Part shown: positions 24,511-33,358 of the stretch, in pieces
How the letters are laid out: each line of letters begins with the position of its first letter
Numbering within the stretch: the stretch's first letter is position 1
Assembly: GCF_002498315.1 (NCBI RefSeq)
Contig: NZ_DAGX01000005.1
Location: 95,858 to 159,857 of the forward strand
DNA length: 64,000 nt
Direction of reading: 5' to 3'
Source: Methanofollis sp. UBA420
Lineage (GTDB): Archaea > Halobacteriota > Methanomicrobia > Methanomicrobiales > Methanofollaceae
Notes under the pieces: generated by a model
Databases searched by the model: none
Seen by the model: the letters and a program-made list of their open reading frames with translations, nothing else
What the model was told of the DNA's origin: nothing
Translations under genes and position numbers: made by a program

Positions 24511-26217
24511 TTACCTGGCCGGGATGATCAGAGAGCGCTCGCCCGCGGGCATGTACTCGCGGATCGCACCCTTTGCAAACTCGCGCCTGGGTTCGGCGAA
24601 GTCGAACTTCAGGGACGGGTCGGCGAAGGTGATCTTGATCAGGGGCTCGAGGCAGAACGCATCGCCGCGGCCGTAGTGGGAACCGGCGACGATAGCGGAG
24701 TACTCGCCCTGGTGACCGACGTTCATGGCGTAGTTCGGGTAGTTCGGGCCACGGAGTTCGCCCATCAGGCCGCGGTCGGGCTCCATGGAGAGGGAGTTTG
24801 CCGAGCCGCACTGGTCCTGCAGGTCGTAGCCGAAGAAGCCGAGCCTGGACCATGCATCCTTGTGGATGATCATGGAGAGGTACCAGCCGTTGAGACCGGC
24901 GTTCGAGTTGCCGGTTGCAATCGAGGTGGAGAGACCGGAGGCTGCTGCCATGACACCGGCACGCTGGGAACCGCCGAAGTGGTCCTCCATCATGGTCGGG
25001 AACTGCTCGTACTGTTCGAGGGCGTTGAGGGTGACCTCGGTAGCGATGTCGTTGACGACGTCCTGGGTCGGCTTGACCTTGTCATCGGCAGACGGGTTTC
25101 TCCAGTCGACGTTGTACTTGTCCTTGATGTAGTCCATACCGTAGTAGGTGAACTCATCGAGGATGTTGTCGGTGTACGCGGCGGTCGCGTACTGGGTGAA
25201 ACCGACACCGCCGGACATGTAGGATCCGAGCCAGATCTGGTCGAAGAGCATGCAGCCTGCACCGACGACTTCGAGGGAGGCCTTGGCCGGGTCGTTCGGG
25301 TACTTGCGGTCGGCCTGGATCATATCGGCGAAGTGGCCGAACTTGATGCCGCCGGGCTCGTTCGGACCGCGTGCACGGCGGGCCGGGAGGATGGATGCCA
25401 TCTGGATGACACCGGCGTGCTTTGCAGCGAAGGAGAGGTCGGCGACTGCCGCTTCACCGGCGCACATGCGGTATGCAGCGATGAAGGACATACCGATCTG
25501 CATTGCAGACCAGCGGGAGGTCGTACCGCCGTCGCACGTCCTGGAGACGATGGACGGGATGTGGATTGCCTGGAACATCGACTTGCCGACCTCGGCCTTG
25601 AGGTCCTCGGCCTGCTTCTTCGGGAAGAGCTTCTCGATGTTGATGAGGAACTGGGGCTCGATGTCGTCGGCGAGTTCGTCGTCGCCGGTGAAGACCTTCA
25701 CGTAGCAGTCATCGGTGAGGGCCGGGTGAGTCTCGACCATGTGTTCCTGGACGACTGCGCCGCCGGGCATCGCGTGGTTGAGGATGTGGAGGTACTCGTT
25801 GATCGTCTCAGGAGTGACTTCCTTGCCAAGACGCTTCTGCAGGGTGGCGTGGGCCATGTCCATGCCGACGATAACAGTCCGGCGGATCTCGTCCCACATC
25901 TGCTGCATGGCAGCGTTGTTGACGAAGTGCAGGTCGTCGCCCTCGACGAAGACGCCGGTGCCGGAGACCTCGTAGGTCATCAGCTGGCGCTGGCCCATCG
26001 GGATACCGCCAAGGTGGCAGCGCTCGGGGTCGTACATGGAGATACCACGCTGCATCTCGACGGCGCGGGACTCCTTCATGAACTCGCACTTTCTCGGGGA
26101 CTGGCGAACGCCATTGAAGTTATAGAACTCAGTCTTCTCAGACTGCACATCCTGTCCCTGGAACTTCTCCTTGAGTGCCTTCAGGAACAGTTTCTGTGCT
26201 CTCTCAATCTTTGCCAT
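24511..26217 (-). CDS. mcrA: Methyl-coenzyme M reductase I subunit alpha
   Basis: McrA holds the F430 active site and releases methane from methyl-CoM with CoB. The 568-residue protein is complete. By comparison with Methanothermobacter McrA I can place the nickel ligand Gln157 (NHAMPGGAVVQEHM), the methylated residues His267 (AAKHAGV), Arg281 (PARRARGPNEPGG) and Gln418 (GGSQRAG), and the segment RLGFFGYDLQDQCGSAN with thioglycine Gly463, didehydroaspartate Asp468 and S-methyl-Cys470. All modification sites are therefore retained. The insertion of about eight residues between the second and third sites lies in the 360-410 region. It is last in the operon, six bases after mcrG. Confidence 0.98.
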   Translation of the reverse strand: MAKIERAQKLFLKALKEKFQGQDVQSEKTEFYNFNGVRQSPRKCEFMKESRAVEMQRGISMYDPERCHLGGIPMGQRQLMTYEVSGTGVFVEGDDLHFVNNAAMQQMWDEIRRTVIVGMDMAHATLQKRLGKEVTPETINEYLHILNHAMPGGAVVQEHMVETHPALTDDCYVKVFTGDDELADDIEPQFLINIEKLFPKKQAEDLKAEVGKSMFQAIHIPSIVSRTCDGGTTSRWSAMQIGMSFIAAYRMCAGEAAVADLSFAAKHAGVIQMASILPARRARGPNEPGGIKFGHFADMIQADRKYPNDPAKASLEVVGAGCMLFDQIWLGSYMSGGVGFTQYATAAYTDNILDEFTYYGMDYIKDKYNVDWRNPSADDKVKPTQDVVNDIATEVTLNALEQYEQFPTMMEDHFGGSQRAGVMAAASGLSTSIATGNSNAGLNGWYLSMIIHKDAWSRLGFFGYDLQDQCGSANSLSMEPDRGLMGELRGPNYPNYAMNVGHQGEYSAIVAGSHYGRGDAFCLEPLIKITFADPSLKFDFAEPRREFAKGAIREYMPAGERSLIIPAR

Positions 26218-26223
26218 CGCTAT

Positions 26224-26988
26224 TCACTCCTCCTTGGGCATGAAACCGTATTTGGTCCTCAGCGTGTGGATGCGCTGGAGGTATTCGATGTACTCGGGGT
26301 CTTCACGGAGCGCAGTTCCGACAAGGGAGTGGAAGATCGTGCTGTGCTCCTTGAGCCACTTTGCGTCCATCGGCTTGCCGACCTCGACCGCACGGTCAAG
26401 GGGAACGCCGACCTGGTCCTTCACGTACCGGACAACGCCGTCCTCACCAAGAACGCAGCGCTGAAGGGCGTCGAACATCATGCCGTCCTCTGCAAGACGG
26501 AGGGAGTGGCCGTGCACGGTCGCACCACGCATGCTGACGAGGGCGGGGTCGAACATCTCGGTCTCGATCAGGGTCTTGGCGTACTGGTCGAGGTCGCGCT
26601 CGCGGCACTCGACGATCTGGCGGCCAGAGAGGGTGCCGGGGTCGATGGCGCGGAAGCGGTACATTTCTGCGTAGGTCCGCTGGTACGGCTGGGACGGGGC
26701 GTTGAACATCGAGTCCGCAAACTGGACGTACCTGACACGGTCGCCGGCCTTTGCGCCCTCGGTGGGCTTGACAAGCTTGCGCATCGGGTCTGCGGGCTCC
26801 TGCTGCTCGGCCAGGGGCGGGTGGGCGCTCGGGTAAGCCGCACCGGGTGCGCGGTGGCCGAGGACCAGGACGACGTCCTCGTCAGTGACCTCACGGAGTT
26901 TTTCGAGTTTGTAGTTGGGATTCATCTGGTTGCGCCTGTTCTGGGCAACGATAGAAGTTCCCGGACCATACTGTGGAGTGTATGCCAT
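26224..26988 (-). CDS. mcrG: Methyl-coenzyme M reductase I subunit gamma
   Basis: McrG is the small structural subunit of the alpha2-beta2-gamma2 reductase. The 254-residue protein begins MAYTPQYGPGTSIVAQNRRN and has family segments LREVTDEDVVLVLGHRAPGA, VRYVQFADSMFNAPSQPYQR and LSGRQIVECRERDLDQYAKT. Length is as usual. It ends six bases before mcrA starts and begins 17 bases after mcrD ends. In most operons of this type mcrC lies between mcrD and mcrG; here there is no room for it. Confidence 0.97.
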   Translation of the reverse strand: MAYTPQYGPGTSIVAQNRRNQMNPNYKLEKLREVTDEDVVLVLGHRAPGAAYPSAHPPLAEQQEPADPMRKLVKPTEGAKAGDRVRYVQFADSMFNAPSQPYQRTYAEMYRFRAIDPGTLSGRQIVECRERDLDQYAKTLIETEMFDPALVSMRGATVHGHSLRLAEDGMMFDALQRCVLGEDGVVRYVKDQVGVPLDRAVEVGKPMDAKWLKEHSTIFHSLVGTALREDPEYIEYLQRIHTLRTKYGFMPKEE

Positions 26989-27005
26989 TTTGTCACCTCA
27001 ATCGG

Positions 27006-27533
27006 TTAAATCTGGTGTATATTCTGTCTGGAGATATCCTGACAGTCTTCCCCCTGCTCCGGGCGGGTGGGAATCGGGATGATGATCGGTCCGTCTTTCT
27101 TTCTGGGATCGACGAGTCCGATGACGAGTTCGTTTGTCTCGGGACCATATTTTGCATAGTCCACAAGGGTCGGAGTGCTCTTCATGAACCGGCCTTTCTG
27201 GAGGGTGTACGGGATTTCAGTGAAGAACTCGTCGCACATTGCCTGCACTACTGCGATCACCTCGTCGTCTTCGACTTCAAGGGTGACCGTGCCGGTCTGG
27301 ATCTTCATCTCGAATTCGGCGCCACAGACCTGGATCGTCCGCCTGTTGGTATTGGGATTGGCCTGACCGCGGGCCGGGCCGTACGGGACAATGGCCGGGA
27401 GGCCGGGACCGTTGATCACGATCCGGCGGATTCCCGGAACCCTCGCGACCTGGCTCAGCAGGCCTTCTGTCGTCTGGGGCGACAGGAGACGGAGGGGAAC
27501 GATCCTGCACTGGGGGAAGGCTGACTCAGGCAA
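27006..27533 (-). CDS. mcrD: Methyl-coenzyme M reductase operon protein D
   Basis: McrD is a small protein that associates with MCR, probably in assembly or delivery of F430, and is not part of the mature enzyme. The 175-residue protein begins near PESAFPQCRIVPLRLLSPQT and has RIVINGPGLPAIVPYGPARG, LEVEDDEVIAVVQAMCDEFF and LQKGRFMKSTPTLVDYAKYG, all typical of the family. The start appears to be TTG 27533, whose first bases overlap the mcrB stop by eight bases. This non-ATG start with overlap suggests translational coupling that keeps McrD below the level of the structural subunits. Confidence 0.93.
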   Translation of the reverse strand: MPESAFPQCRIVPLRLLSPQTTEGLLSQVARVPGIRRIVINGPGLPAIVPYGPARGQANPNTNRRTIQVCGAEFEMKIQTGTVTLEVEDDEVIAVVQAMCDEFFTEIPYTLQKGRFMKSTPTLVDYAKYGPETNELVIGLVDPRKKDGPIIIPIPTRPEQGEDCQDISRQNIHQI

Positions 27534-28842
27534 TCAGATCCACGCCCTTGGCGATCTGGTCTATCGGCTTGTTGAAGACGTCGATCTTGCCGTAGGTCTC
27601 GCCCATCATCTTGGACGTGCCTTCAGGTGCGAACATCTGGGTGCCCGCATCGAGGGAGGCTGCGGCGACCACACACGGGATCGCAACGCCGTTGGCGTGG
27701 CGGGTCACGACGTGGTTGCCGTTGAAGATGCCCGGACCGCCGCCACCGTAGATCGAGTGGCTGAAGAAGGAGAAACCGACGGCGGTACCCATCATGCGGC
27801 CGAAGTCGGAGGACGGCAGGCCGGTCTCGTGTTCGATGAGGTCGTTGAAGTACAGCAGGGTCGAGGAGACTGCCTGGGCAAACCGGCCTGCACCACAGTT
27901 GACGATGGTGGCTGCAAGGGAGCCGGCAGAGACGTAGGCGTTCCAGAGCATCGGGTCCTTGGTGTCGTAGAACTGGAAGTACCCGCCCTTCTTGCCCGGT
28001 GCAATGACCTTGTCTTCGATCGCACGCTCGACGAGGGACTGGACGACGGAACCGACTGTGCCGGTCTCGCCGTTTGCCTTGACAAGGTCGTAGACCATGT
28101 TGTTGGCGTTGAGGCCCTGGTAGGCGTAGCAGAGGAGCTGGTTGCGCTCGAATGCGCCGATTGCCTGGCCCATCTCGAACTCACCGGCGGTCTCGAGGGT
28201 CGACGCAAGGGCGGCGCCCTGGAGGGAGTTTCTGCCGGTCATCATGACGAAGTGGTTGACCGGGACGTTACGGAGAGCAAAGCCGATGCCTTCGTTGTTC
28301 TGCGGAATGGACAGGATGGAGGTGACAAGGGCACCCTGCATGTCCATGGTGTGCGGGTAGGCGCCCCAGCAGGCGGCCTTGACCGTGGAGGCGTTGAAGG
28401 CGTCGATATTGAACTGGTCGACGATCGCGTAGGTGGTCGCTGCGGCAACGGCGGTGATCGCTGCGTCGTACGTGGCGGCGTTCACGAGACGCTTCTTCGG
28501 AACCTCAACGAGAAGGAGGTTGCCCTTGTTGAACTCGAGGATGTTGGTGTCGTCACCCTCCTCGACCTGGACCATTTCCTTGATCCTGGCAACGATGGCG
28601 TCCTTGTTCTCCATAATCGGGAGGTTCAGTTCGCGTCCCCTGATCTTGCCCTTACCGAGCTTTCCAATCTTGAGAGCCTGCTCTATGCCCCCAAGGTTGA
28701 CATTAATCGTTCTCTTAGTCAGGTCGATGATCTTGCTGGTCGCCGGGTTCACCAGCGGGCTGATCTTGTCGAGGGTAACGCCGCTTTTCAGCAGCTTACC
28801 GTCATCTGAATAGAGATCGATTGTTTCTGAATATGCTGCCAT
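27526..28842 (-). CDS. mcrB: Methyl-coenzyme M reductase I subunit beta
   Basis: McrB is the beta subunit of MCR; it contributes to the active-site channel and binding of coenzyme B. The protein is 438 residues, as expected, starting MAAYSETIDLYSDDGKLLKS. Family segments include MTGRNSLQGAALASTLETAG, KGGYFQFYDTKDPMLWNAYV and SFFSHSIYGGGGPGIFNGNH (the F430/CoB contact region). It is the first gene of the operon mcrB-mcrD-mcrG-mcrA and is read from a promoter in the AT-rich region to its right, with a leader of about 110 bases. Confidence 0.97.
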   Translation of the reverse strand: MAAYSETIDLYSDDGKLLKSGVTLDKISPLVNPATSKIIDLTKRTINVNLGGIEQALKIGKLGKGKIRGRELNLPIMENKDAIVARIKEMVQVEEGDDTNILEFNKGNLLLVEVPKKRLVNAATYDAAITAVAAATTYAIVDQFNIDAFNASTVKAACWGAYPHTMDMQGALVTSILSIPQNNEGIGFALRNVPVNHFVMMTGRNSLQGAALASTLETAGEFEMGQAIGAFERNQLLCYAYQGLNANNMVYDLVKANGETGTVGSVVQSLVERAIEDKVIAPGKKGGYFQFYDTKDPMLWNAYVSAGSLAATIVNCGAGRFAQAVSSTLLYFNDLIEHETGLPSSDFGRMMGTAVGFSFFSHSIYGGGGPGIFNGNHVVTRHANGVAIPCVVAAASLDAGTQMFAPEGTSKMMGETYGKIDVFNKPIDQIAKGVDLIA

Positions 28843-29485
28843 ATCAGTTCATCCTTTTACCCTTTGTGCAGGAATGTTTCTTCATGGAGAATTTCACCCG
28901 GTTTTTCAGATGCAACTCTCCAGAGTCTCTACTGCAAGCCCCGAATAGGGACATTATATCTTTTCTGGAAGGCGCATATAAACGTTCCTAATTTTTTTTA
29001 GTAAATTAACATTGTGTTATACATTAAAATAGAATATTATAATTAAGTAATATTAATTTGAGGTCATCTTGATGGCCAATATAGATATACATCAAATATA
29101 TCCGGTTTCAATCTAGATAGGCTTTTTCATAGGTTCATTTTTAGATACAAAATAGGAATAAAAGTAAATTAATTATCATAGGATAATATTTATCTATAAT
29201 ATTACGCGATCCCGGAGATTGCCATCATGATCGGAACCGGGTCATTCGGGAGGCGGGCGGGCGTTTAAATGGGCTCAATCCTATCAAGGGAGAAGAACTG
29301 CCTTTAAAATGGGACGATATGATATAATGACCTTTCGGAGGTGTGGCGCCGGATTGCCGGGGCCATGAGGGAGATAGCGTGGACTCCTAGACTGTGATCC
29401 AGAACAGGCACCTGACGATACAAACGATCCTGACGATGGCGGTGGACGATGCAGAAAAAATGAAAGGAAAAAATGTTTAAAATGT
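28843..29485. promoter_or_regulatory. AT-rich control region upstream of mcr
   Basis: About 640 bases without a gene. For the minus-strand mcr operon the best TATA element is TTTATATG (complement of 28975-28984), which would give a transcript with a leader of about 110 bases. A second TATA-like GATATAATG sits at 28951-28959. The stretch 28985-29210 is strikingly AT-rich with homopolymer runs, unlike the rest of the window, and probably marks a strong promoter with low-stability DNA. From about 29260 two similar TTTAAA-TGGG motifs (29263-29271 and 29300-29310) face right, without an ORF following. Confidence 0.55.
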
Positions 29486-29662
29486 TTAGAATCTGGGCTT
29501 TCTGTGCTTGGGGAGGCAATCCCGGCAGTACACAGGTCTTCCTTCAGTCGGCTTGAAGGGTACTTCGCATTCCTTACCGCAGTCTGAACAGACTGCCTTG
29601 AACATCTCACGGGGACCGCGGGAGAAGTTGTCCCTCGGGCCACCTACTCTGTTGCCGTACAT
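29486..29662 (-). CDS. Small zinc-ribbon protein, CxxC-x17-CxxC family
   Basis: A protein of about 58 residues, basic and glycine/arginine-rich at the start (MYGNRVGGPRDNFSRGPREM), followed by CSDCGKECEVPFKPTEGRPVYCRDC. The spacing of the two CxxC pairs is that of the small zinc-binding family widespread in methanogens and some bacteria. I chose ATG 29662 because the extension upstream lacks the family pattern and because AGGT precedes it. Function is unknown; the size and charge suggest nucleic-acid or ribosome binding. Transcription is away from the divergent flavoprotein gene. Confidence 0.88.
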   Translation of the reverse strand: MYGNRVGGPRDNFSRGPREMFKAVCSDCGKECEVPFKPTEGRPVYCRDCLPKHRKPRF

Positions 29663-29876
29663 TATGTTACCTATGCAGTTTTGACGCTGCATGCATATGT
29701 TAGGGCCGGCAGTATAAATATCCATGCATCGTTCTCAAATTATGTAACTGAGTGTGGAATCCCAAAATATGTCTCATAACATTGACCAATTCATAATAGT
29801 GGCAGGCAGATAAAATCCGGCACCGTACATGCGAAATGCTCAAGGGCTTCGGGTACGATCTTTTGCTGAGAGAAGT

Positions 29877-30542
29877 ATGAAAATACTGGGAATCAATGGG
29901 AGCCCTCGCGGGCAGGAGAGCATGACCGGACGCCTTGTCGATGCCGTGCTCCGCGGTGCGCGAGAGGCCGGGGCAGAGATCGAGTTCATCGACGCCGCAG
30001 CCCTCAGGATCAGGCCATGCAGTGCATGCACCCTCTGCTATCAGACGGGCGAGTGCCCGAAGCAGGACGACTTTGCAGCCCTCTACGAAAAGATGCTCGA
30101 AGCCGACGGGATAGTCTTCGGTTCGCCAAACTATATCGACAACGTCTCCGCGCAGATGAAGGTGGTCTTCGACCGGATGGCCGACGCCGTCCACTGCCAG
30201 TTCTTTGCCGGGAAGTACGGGTGCGCCGTTGCGACCGCCGGGGGGGCCGGTGCCGACGATATTGCGACGTACCTGAACCACGTCCTCCAGGTCCTCGGGG
30301 CCGACACGGTCGGCGCGGCGGCCGCGGTGATGGTCGCAGGCCCTGAGGCCTTTGCCGCTACCGAGAAAGAGGCCTTTGCGCTCGGGAAGAACCTTGCCGC
30401 GGCGATCACGGACTGCCGCACGTACCCTGAACAGGAGGCACTCCACGCCGAGATGGCGGCAGGGATGAAAGCACTGGTCTTCGCCAACAAAGATGTCTGG
30501 AAGCACCAGTATGATCATTGGGTTGCACAGGACAGGAATTAA
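29877..30542 (+). CDS. Iron-sulfur flavoprotein, NAD(P)H-dependent FMN reductase-like
   Basis: This flavodoxin-fold protein of 221 residues begins MKILGINGSPRGQESMTGRL (FMN phosphate loop). Residues 48-60 read CSACTLCYQTGEC, the compact four-cysteine motif of archaeal iron-sulfur flavoproteins, which carries a 4Fe-4S cluster. FGSPNYIDNVSAQMKVVFDR forms the conserved second flavin loop. The family transfers electrons from ferredoxin to oxygen or other acceptors in methanogens. The start ATG 29877 is supported by the flavodoxin N-terminus; the frame upstream has no homology. It is a stand-alone gene. Confidence 0.9.
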   Translation: MKILGINGSPRGQESMTGRLVDAVLRGAREAGAEIEFIDAAALRIRPCSACTLCYQTGECPKQDDFAALYEKMLEADGIVFGSPNYIDNVSAQMKVVFDRMADAVHCQFFAGKYGCAVATAGGAGADDIATYLNHVLQVLGADTVGAAAAVMVAGPEAFAATEKEAFALGKNLAAAITDCRTYPEQEALHAEMAAGMKALVFANKDVWKHQYDHWVAQDRN

Positions 30543-30584
30543 ATATCGTAGTGTTTAAGTGACCTCGGGCAGGATATGTGTATC

Positions 30585-31010
30585 ATGCGTATCCTCCCCG
30601 TCCTCCTTCTCATCGCCCTTGCACTGGCCGCGTTCGCGGCAGGGTGTACGTCATCGCCGGTAGTAACGCCCGATGTGACGCCTGTGGTTACCGCGGCCCT
30701 CCCGCAGACAGGCGACGATCAGCCCGCGATAACTGTCGGCGTGCTCGGCCTCACCCCGCAATATAGTGTCGACAAACCCTTTTCCTATCTGGCGCGAGTA
30801 CAGGCCACCAGCCCGGGCACAGTCGAGGCCACCGGCGTCGTGGTCGTGGTCACGCTCGTCGACACAGAACTCAACACCGTCAACGACACAAAAAACATTG
30901 CCATCGAGCGTTTTGTCCCTGGCGATACGAAGATCTATGACGTGCGCCTGACCGGGAAATCTGACCGTGAGTACCACGTCGAAACCGAAGTCCTCTTCAA
31001 CCAGGCCTAG
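30585..31010 (+). CDS. Predicted secreted lipoprotein
   Basis: About 141 residues. The N-terminus is a lipoprotein signal (MRILPVLLLIALALAAFAAG followed by Cys), with a Thr/Pro/Val-rich linker (CTSSPVVTPDVTPVVT). The rest, about 90 residues, is a beta-rich domain (SYLARVQATSPGTVEATGVV, IYDVRLTGKSDREYHVETEV) that resembles an Ig-like or FxLYD-type fold. Another ATG at 30576 is in frame, but the internal one gives a cleaner signal. It should sit on the outer face of the cell membrane. Partner and function are unknown. Confidence 0.78.
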   Translation: MRILPVLLLIALALAAFAAGCTSSPVVTPDVTPVVTAALPQTGDDQPAITVGVLGLTPQYSVDKPFSYLARVQATSPGTVEATGVVVVVTLVDTELNTVNDTKNIAIERFVPGDTKIYDVRLTGKSDREYHVETEVLFNQA

Positions 31011-31500
31011 AACTCTCCTCTTTTTTCCCGACCTCTCGCCGCATCCTCGCCGTGTGCGACCCCTCCCAGTAGAGGCGCCGACAGATCGGGCACCAGAAAA
31101 AAGAAAGCCCTTCCGGCTTTCGTGGCGCATAGGCCGCACCGAGTACCTCCTTTTTCTGCGCCGGACGGAGGGGCGTGTTGCAGACCGAACAGCGGTCGAA
31201 GGTGAACTCCTGCCTGATCAGGCCCCTGTCCACGAGTTGCCTCTCCTGCTCCATGACGTCTGCCGACCTGATGTACACACCCCGCCCCCCTGCCCGGCGC
31301 GCCAGTTCGGCGTCCCGCGTCAGGAGGATCCGCCCGTCAGTCTCGGCGATGGCAAGGAGCACCGTGTCCTCTCGCGGGTTTCCCGGCGTGAGGGCGTTCG
31401 CCGAGAGGGTGTCGTACCCCATCAACCGCAGGTGCCGTGTCAGCACCCCGAGCATCCTGTCGGCGAGGAAGCGCGGCCGCCCCTCAGACCGACCTGACAA
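30997..31500 (-). CDS. Mut7-C RNase domain protein with zinc ribbon
   Basis: About 167 residues. The first 85 match Mut7-C (PIN-like) RNase: RFLADRMLGVLTRHLRLMGY, then TVLLAIAETDGRILLTRDAE with conserved acidic residues for metal binding. The C-terminus is a zinc ribbon with CSVCNTPL and CPICRRLYWEGSH. A start at TTG 31500 is supported by GGAGAGG seven bases before it, and by the need to begin just ahead of RPRFLADRML. It overlaps the end of the radical SAM gene by 17 bases. The 3' end overlaps the convergent lipoprotein gene by 14 bases. Function in RNA degradation or processing is inferred. Confidence 0.85.
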   Translation of the reverse strand: MSGRSEGRPRFLADRMLGVLTRHLRLMGYDTLSANALTPGNPREDTVLLAIAETDGRILLTRDAELARRAGGRGVYIRSADVMEQERQLVDRGLIRQEFTFDRCSVCNTPLRPAQKKEVLGAAYAPRKPEGLSFFWCPICRRLYWEGSHTARMRREVGKKEESSRPG

Positions 31501-32494
31501 CCGGGATCCTCTCCCCGCACTGGCCGCACCGGTCCCCGTCGAGGTCGACGAACCTGCTCGAAAAACCGGCCCTCTCGATGAGCAGCGCCCCGCAGGAGGG
31601 ACAGTACGTGTTCTCGTACGGCCCGGGCGGGACATTGCCGAGGTACGGGTAGCGCACGCCGAGGTCCTTTGCCTGCCTGTAGATCCGCTCAAGAGTCCTG
31701 AAGGGCGTCGCCTCCAGGTCGCGCATCTTGTAGTCAGGGTGAAACCTGGTGAAGTGCATCGGCGTGTCTGGCCCCAGGTTGTCGAGGACCCAGGTGATCA
31801 GGGCCTTCATCTCGTCTTCCGAGTCATTGAGGCCGGGGATAACGAGAGTCACCGTCTCGATGTGCATCCCATGCTCGCGGGCGGCGAGTGCGGCGTCGAG
31901 CACGGGCTGGAGTTTTGCCCGGCAGACTTTCTTGTAGAAACCCTCGGTGAAGGCCTTGATGTCCACCCTGAAGGCATTGAGCATCGGCGCAAGTTCGTCG
32001 AGCGCCTCCTCCGTGATGTAGCCGTTCGTGACATAGACCGTGCCAAGGCCGCGCGCCCGCGCCTGTGTTCCCATGTCCAGGGCGTACTCGTGCCAGATCG
32101 TCGGTTCGTTGTATGTCCAGGCAATGCTCGCGGACGCCGAAGCGAGCGCCCTCTCCACCCCGGTCGCGGGCGGGATCTCCATCAGCCGGAGGTCGGCGAG
32201 GGACGCCTGCGAGATGTGCCAGTTCTGGCAGTGCTGGCACCTAAAATTGCAACCGACACCGCCGAGGGAGTACGAGAGGGTACCGGGCAGGAAGTGGAAG
32301 AGCGGCTTTTTCTCGATCGGGTCCACCGCCTCTGCGGCGACCAGGCCATAATTTGCCGCATACAGGGTGCCGCCCTCGTTGACCCGCACCCCGCAGATTC
32401 CATGTTTGCCCGCGGCGATCGTACAGCGATGAGCGCAGAGTGAACATCTGACTGTGTCCCCCTCGACCCGTGCGTATTGGTGCGCCTCATGCAT
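31484..32494 (-). CDS. amrS: AmmeMemoRadiSam system radical SAM enzyme
   Basis: This radical SAM protein of 336 residues has an N-terminal zinc-ribbon-like segment (CSLCAHRC, then GKHGICGVR), the cluster motif CNFRCQHCQN (C-x3-C-x2-C), and later segments typical of the AmrS/PflA-like family (IAWTYNEPTIWHEYALD, VTNGYITEEALDELAPMLNA). The C-terminus has another CxxC pair (CPSCG and CGQCG). The family forms a three-gene system with the Memo and AMMECR1 proteins; here neither partner is adjacent. ATG 32494 begins the MHEAHQYARVEGDTVRCSLC sequence expected. The target remains unknown. Confidence 0.9.
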   Translation of the reverse strand: MHEAHQYARVEGDTVRCSLCAHRCTIAAGKHGICGVRVNEGGTLYAANYGLVAAEAVDPIEKKPLFHFLPGTLSYSLGGVGCNFRCQHCQNWHISQASLADLRLMEIPPATGVERALASASASIAWTYNEPTIWHEYALDMGTQARARGLGTVYVTNGYITEEALDELAPMLNAFRVDIKAFTEGFYKKVCRAKLQPVLDAALAAREHGMHIETVTLVIPGLNDSEDEMKALITWVLDNLGPDTPMHFTRFHPDYKMRDLEATPFRTLERIYRQAKDLGVRYPYLGNVPPGPYENTYCPSCGALLIERAGFSSRFVDLDGDRCGQCGERIPVVRSV

Positions 32495-32599
32495 GCCCCC
32501 GCATGGGAGTTTTCCTCCATTAAAAGGTATGGGCCTCCGGGCGACCGATCTCAACAAGATATATGGGCGTAATTCCTAAACATATAAGGTTAGATCACC

Positions 32600-33304
32600 A
32601 TGACGAAGATCGTGCTCTCCCTGGGAGGTTCGATACTGGTGCCCTCCCTCGAATCTCATACTATCTCCCGGTACGTCGAGGTATTGAAGAAAATGGCCTC
32701 CCGCAGTCAGGTGTTTGTCGTGGTCGGCGGCGGAGGCGAAGCCCGGCGCTATATCAGGGTCACGCGCACCCTCGGCATCAACGAGGCTGCATCGGACGAG
32801 ATCGGGATCATGATCACCCGGATCAATGCCTCTCTCCTGATGTATGCTCTCGGTGACGCCGCATACCCCGCGGTTGCCACCTCCTATCAGGAGGCCAGAG
32901 TCTTTGCCGAGTCTGGCAAGATCGTGGTCATGGGTGGCGTTACCCCCGGTCAGACAACCGATGCGGTCTCTGCCGTGCTTGCCGAGACGGTGAGTGCCGA
33001 CGTGGTCATCAACGGCACGTCCGTCGACGGCATCTACAGTGCCGACCCGAAGAAGGACGCCCACGCACGCCGGTACGACCGGATGACCCCGCAGGAACTC
33101 CTCGAGATCATCTCGGCAGCCCGCCTGGACGCCGGGTCGAACACGGTCATCGATATCGTGGCCGCCAAGATCATCGAGCGCTGCGGGATCCCCCTTGTCG
33201 TCATCGACGGCAGGAGGCCGGAAAACCTTTCCGAAGCGGTCTGCGAGGGCACCTTTACGGGTACCGTCGTCAGCGACACCGCATGCACCCTGTTTCCCTT
33301 CTAA
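32600..33304 (+). CDS. pyrH: UMP kinase, archaeal type
   Basis: This amino-acid-kinase-fold enzyme converts UMP to UDP with ATP. The 234-residue protein begins MTKIVLSLGGSILVPSL (the K-x-x-L-S-L-G-G-S phosphate loop), has FVVVGGGGEARRYIRVTR, VVMGGVTPGQTTDAVSAVLA and VVINGTSVDGIYSADPKKDA (nucleotide-binding signatures). ATG 32600 lies in a region divergent from the radical SAM gene; TAAAGGTT precedes it. It is followed by tRNA-Pro and nth on the same strand. Confidence 0.95.
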   Translation: MTKIVLSLGGSILVPSLESHTISRYVEVLKKMASRSQVFVVVGGGGEARRYIRVTRTLGINEAASDEIGIMITRINASLLMYALGDAAYPAVATSYQEARVFAESGKIVVMGGVTPGQTTDAVSAVLAETVSADVVINGTSVDGIYSADPKKDAHARRYDRMTPQELLEIISAARLDAGSNTVIDIVAAKIIERCGIPLVVIDGRRPENLSEAVCEGTFTGTVVSDTACTLFPF

Positions 33305-33358
33305 TCCCCCACCACCATAATTATTTTAGGAAAGACGCCGATAGTATTTCCTGCATCC

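Noticed and set aside
24472..27009. An 845-codon open frame on the plus strand opposite mcrA and mcrG
   Set aside because: It is the antisense shadow of two highly conserved genes with strong codon bias; the translation has no domain pattern, and the minus-strand products are certain.
27391..28809. A 472-codon open frame opposite mcrB
   Set aside because: Same cause: antisense shadow of mcrB in GC-rich DNA, rich in Val/Asp/Gly/Arg without motifs.
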